In this document: in pieces, positions 62,387-64,000 of the stretch
Numbering within the stretch: position 1 is the first letter of the stretch
Layout of the letters: the number at the start of each line of letters is the position of its first letter
Assembly (NCBI GenBank): GCA_948567375.1
Contig: OX419760.1
Coordinates: 56,482,001-56,546,000 of the forward strand
Direction: 5' to 3'
From: Lunularia cruciata
Taxonomy: Eukaryota; Streptophyta; Marchantiopsida; Lunulariales; Lunulariaceae
Length of the DNA: 64,000 bases
The notes under the pieces: model-generated
Seen by the model: the letters and a program-made list of their open reading frames with translations, nothing else
Told to the model about the DNA's origin: nothing
Database searches by the model: none
Program-made: the position numbers and the translations under genes

Positions 62387-64000
62387 TATATGAGATGAAG
62401 TTGGGACAAACTTATCTATAAGTGTTAAAGGTGATGACAACATGAAAAAAATTTGTGGAGTGTAATATGAGGATCATATGTTGATGACTTGACAAACTAT
62501 AATGCAAGAATTAAGGCATATACATAAAAGAACTAAAAAGGATTCCTGTTAATTGTTATGTTTTCTAGATCTTTCCTTATTAAAGCTCTATATCATCATT
62601 TGAGCAATAAATATTCAAGTTAATGAAGAAGCAAGGATATTCAAAACACAAACCAAACATGTATAGACAACCAAGAAAACAAAGAAAAAATGTCATATTA
62701 ATGTGGAAGCAAGGATATGTAGAAGATAAACAAAACATGTGTAAAGACCAAGAAAATATAAGAAGAAAATTGTGACTTTCAGGACTTACCAACTAAACCA
62801 ACTCCAAAGTGCCTCCTTTGAGCTCCCATACTTGCGTCAAGCTAGATGCTAAGGAATAGTATTTATATTCTTGGATCTAAATTTATTGCCTCAAAATGTT
62901 TGAGAGAAGATGGATCATTCTTTACAATAATTTTGTAATAATTTTTTAGATCAAGATAGTTGTACAAACCTTTTGGGTGACCAAGTGGGTCTACTTTATA
63001 GCAATTATGAACCAGATTATGTCACCTTTACGTCATATAGCTCTTGAAATTGGTCAGTTGCAAGCGGTTGAATGACTTAAGGTAATGCCACACATATACA
63101 CAAACTCGTCAGAGTTTAGAGTAATTTACTTATGGAAAGGTTAGTCAATTTGAAGAGCAATATTTCACCGATGACTAAAGTGACAAGTGTTGCTACTTCA
63201 TATAGGGTCATGGAATCTTTTGTCTAGATCCTAAATGGACAACTATTACCTGAAAGATATGTGTTTATTGTTGATAAAATGGGTACAATAACCAAAGAAG
63301 GTCTTGTCTTCACAAGCATTTACAGTCTTATTGATGTCAATGATGGTAAATGCTCATTTATGTCCATTCAAATACTTGAGAAAGAGAATATTATGGACTC
63401 TCTTGTTATCCATGGACTTGCCACATGCATAATGCAACTAGATTTGAAGACCAATTTTTGGGCAATCAGGTGGAGGTAAATATGCATCCCCTTTGAGTTG
63501 CAAGCTAGTGCATCAAACCTTTGAATTCCTAATTCTGATGCAACTAAACATGTAGTTCATTGCAACATGGATTTCTTTTAGAAATCAAGGAAGAAGTGAT
63601 AATCTGAGCTTTATTGTTATTGAACGGTTTTTGCAAGTGAAAATGTTTTACCCCTATTGGTTGGAGATTTATAGCAAGCTCAAAAAACCATTGTCTATCA
63701 ATAGACCTGATGTTCCATTCAACCTATGAAACAATGAGGAATAAGTTTTAAACTTTGTGAAAGTATACAAAGTTGTTGGTAACTTCATGCCCTAAGGTTA
63801 TAGGGAAAAATGCAGACAAAGCAAATGGTGCAATGCAAGGTGAAGGAAGTCATGACTTATCAACTAAACGAGGTCTAGAGCATCTCTTTTGAGCTCAAGC
63901 ATCTTCTTGAGCTCTTTGCGCATGCTTTGAGCTAGACGCTTGCTTCCCTGGGACGCTTGGGAATCCACATCCAAATTTGGGAGAGATGTACATTTGTTTG

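Larger units (their letters stand above)
61615..64000. other. AT-rich relic sequence to the window end
   Basis: Several short frames without identifiable domains, including a plus-strand frame at 63,261-63,479 (SLVIHGLATCIMQLDLKTNF). ATGACTATGGAGTAAGCTA is repeated in tandem at 61,732-61,775. Nothing else is assigned. Confidence 0.3.

Overview
This window is land-plant nuclear DNA: two gene islands with spliceosomal introns (GT-AG, mostly about 80-260 bp in NAC, CPSase and CacyBP) embedded in AT-rich, retrotransposon-filled blocks. A plant-type NAC factor, a plastid-type carbamoyl-phosphate synthase large subunit with an N-terminal extension, and a protein resembling plant HEAT INTOLERANT 4 all point to Viridiplantae. 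Moderate intron sizes, a mitochondrial-type group II maturase fragment and the abundance of Ty3 and Ty1 relics would suit a seed-free plant such as a bryophyte, but that placement is inference only.

Layout. 1-492: end of a decayed non-LTR reverse transcriptase (minus). 1925-2027: a strong microRNA-precursor-like hairpin. 3215-6091 (plus): five-exon membrane-tethered NAC transcription factor. 8436-10423 (minus): five-exon CacyBP/SIP-like protein. 11556-12400 (minus): three-exon small STI1-domain protein. 14995-19505 (minus): five-exon CPSase large subunit (CARB). At about 19,980 base composition drops sharply into an AT-rich block: a nearly full-length but inactivated chromodomain Ty3/gypsy element (22,879-29,532) and a heavily decayed minus-strand Ty1/copia element (about 30,266-34,970). 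At about 36,900 composition recovers. A second genic island follows, with a two-exon gene of unknown function (40,371-41,967, minus) and a thirteen-exon HIT4-like gene (44,191-48,089, minus). From about 48,950 to the end the DNA is AT-rich again: an organelle-like group II maturase fragment, two solo LTRs of the same Ty3 family (57,631-58,366 plus strand, 60,476-61,203 minus strand), a gypsy integrase relic interrupted by the second solo LTR, and a promoter-like block of 60-bp repeats with perfect heat-shock elements next to a TATA box.

The genes do not form an operon or pathway. CARB makes carbamoyl phosphate for pyrimidines and arginine in plastids. CacyBP and the STI1 protein are likely chaperone or ubiquitin-ligase adaptors. 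The NAC factor is probably released from a membrane to act in the nucleus. HIT4 relatives act on heterochromatin during heat. All exon models were built by hand from splice signals, reading phase and family similarity; no database search was run.
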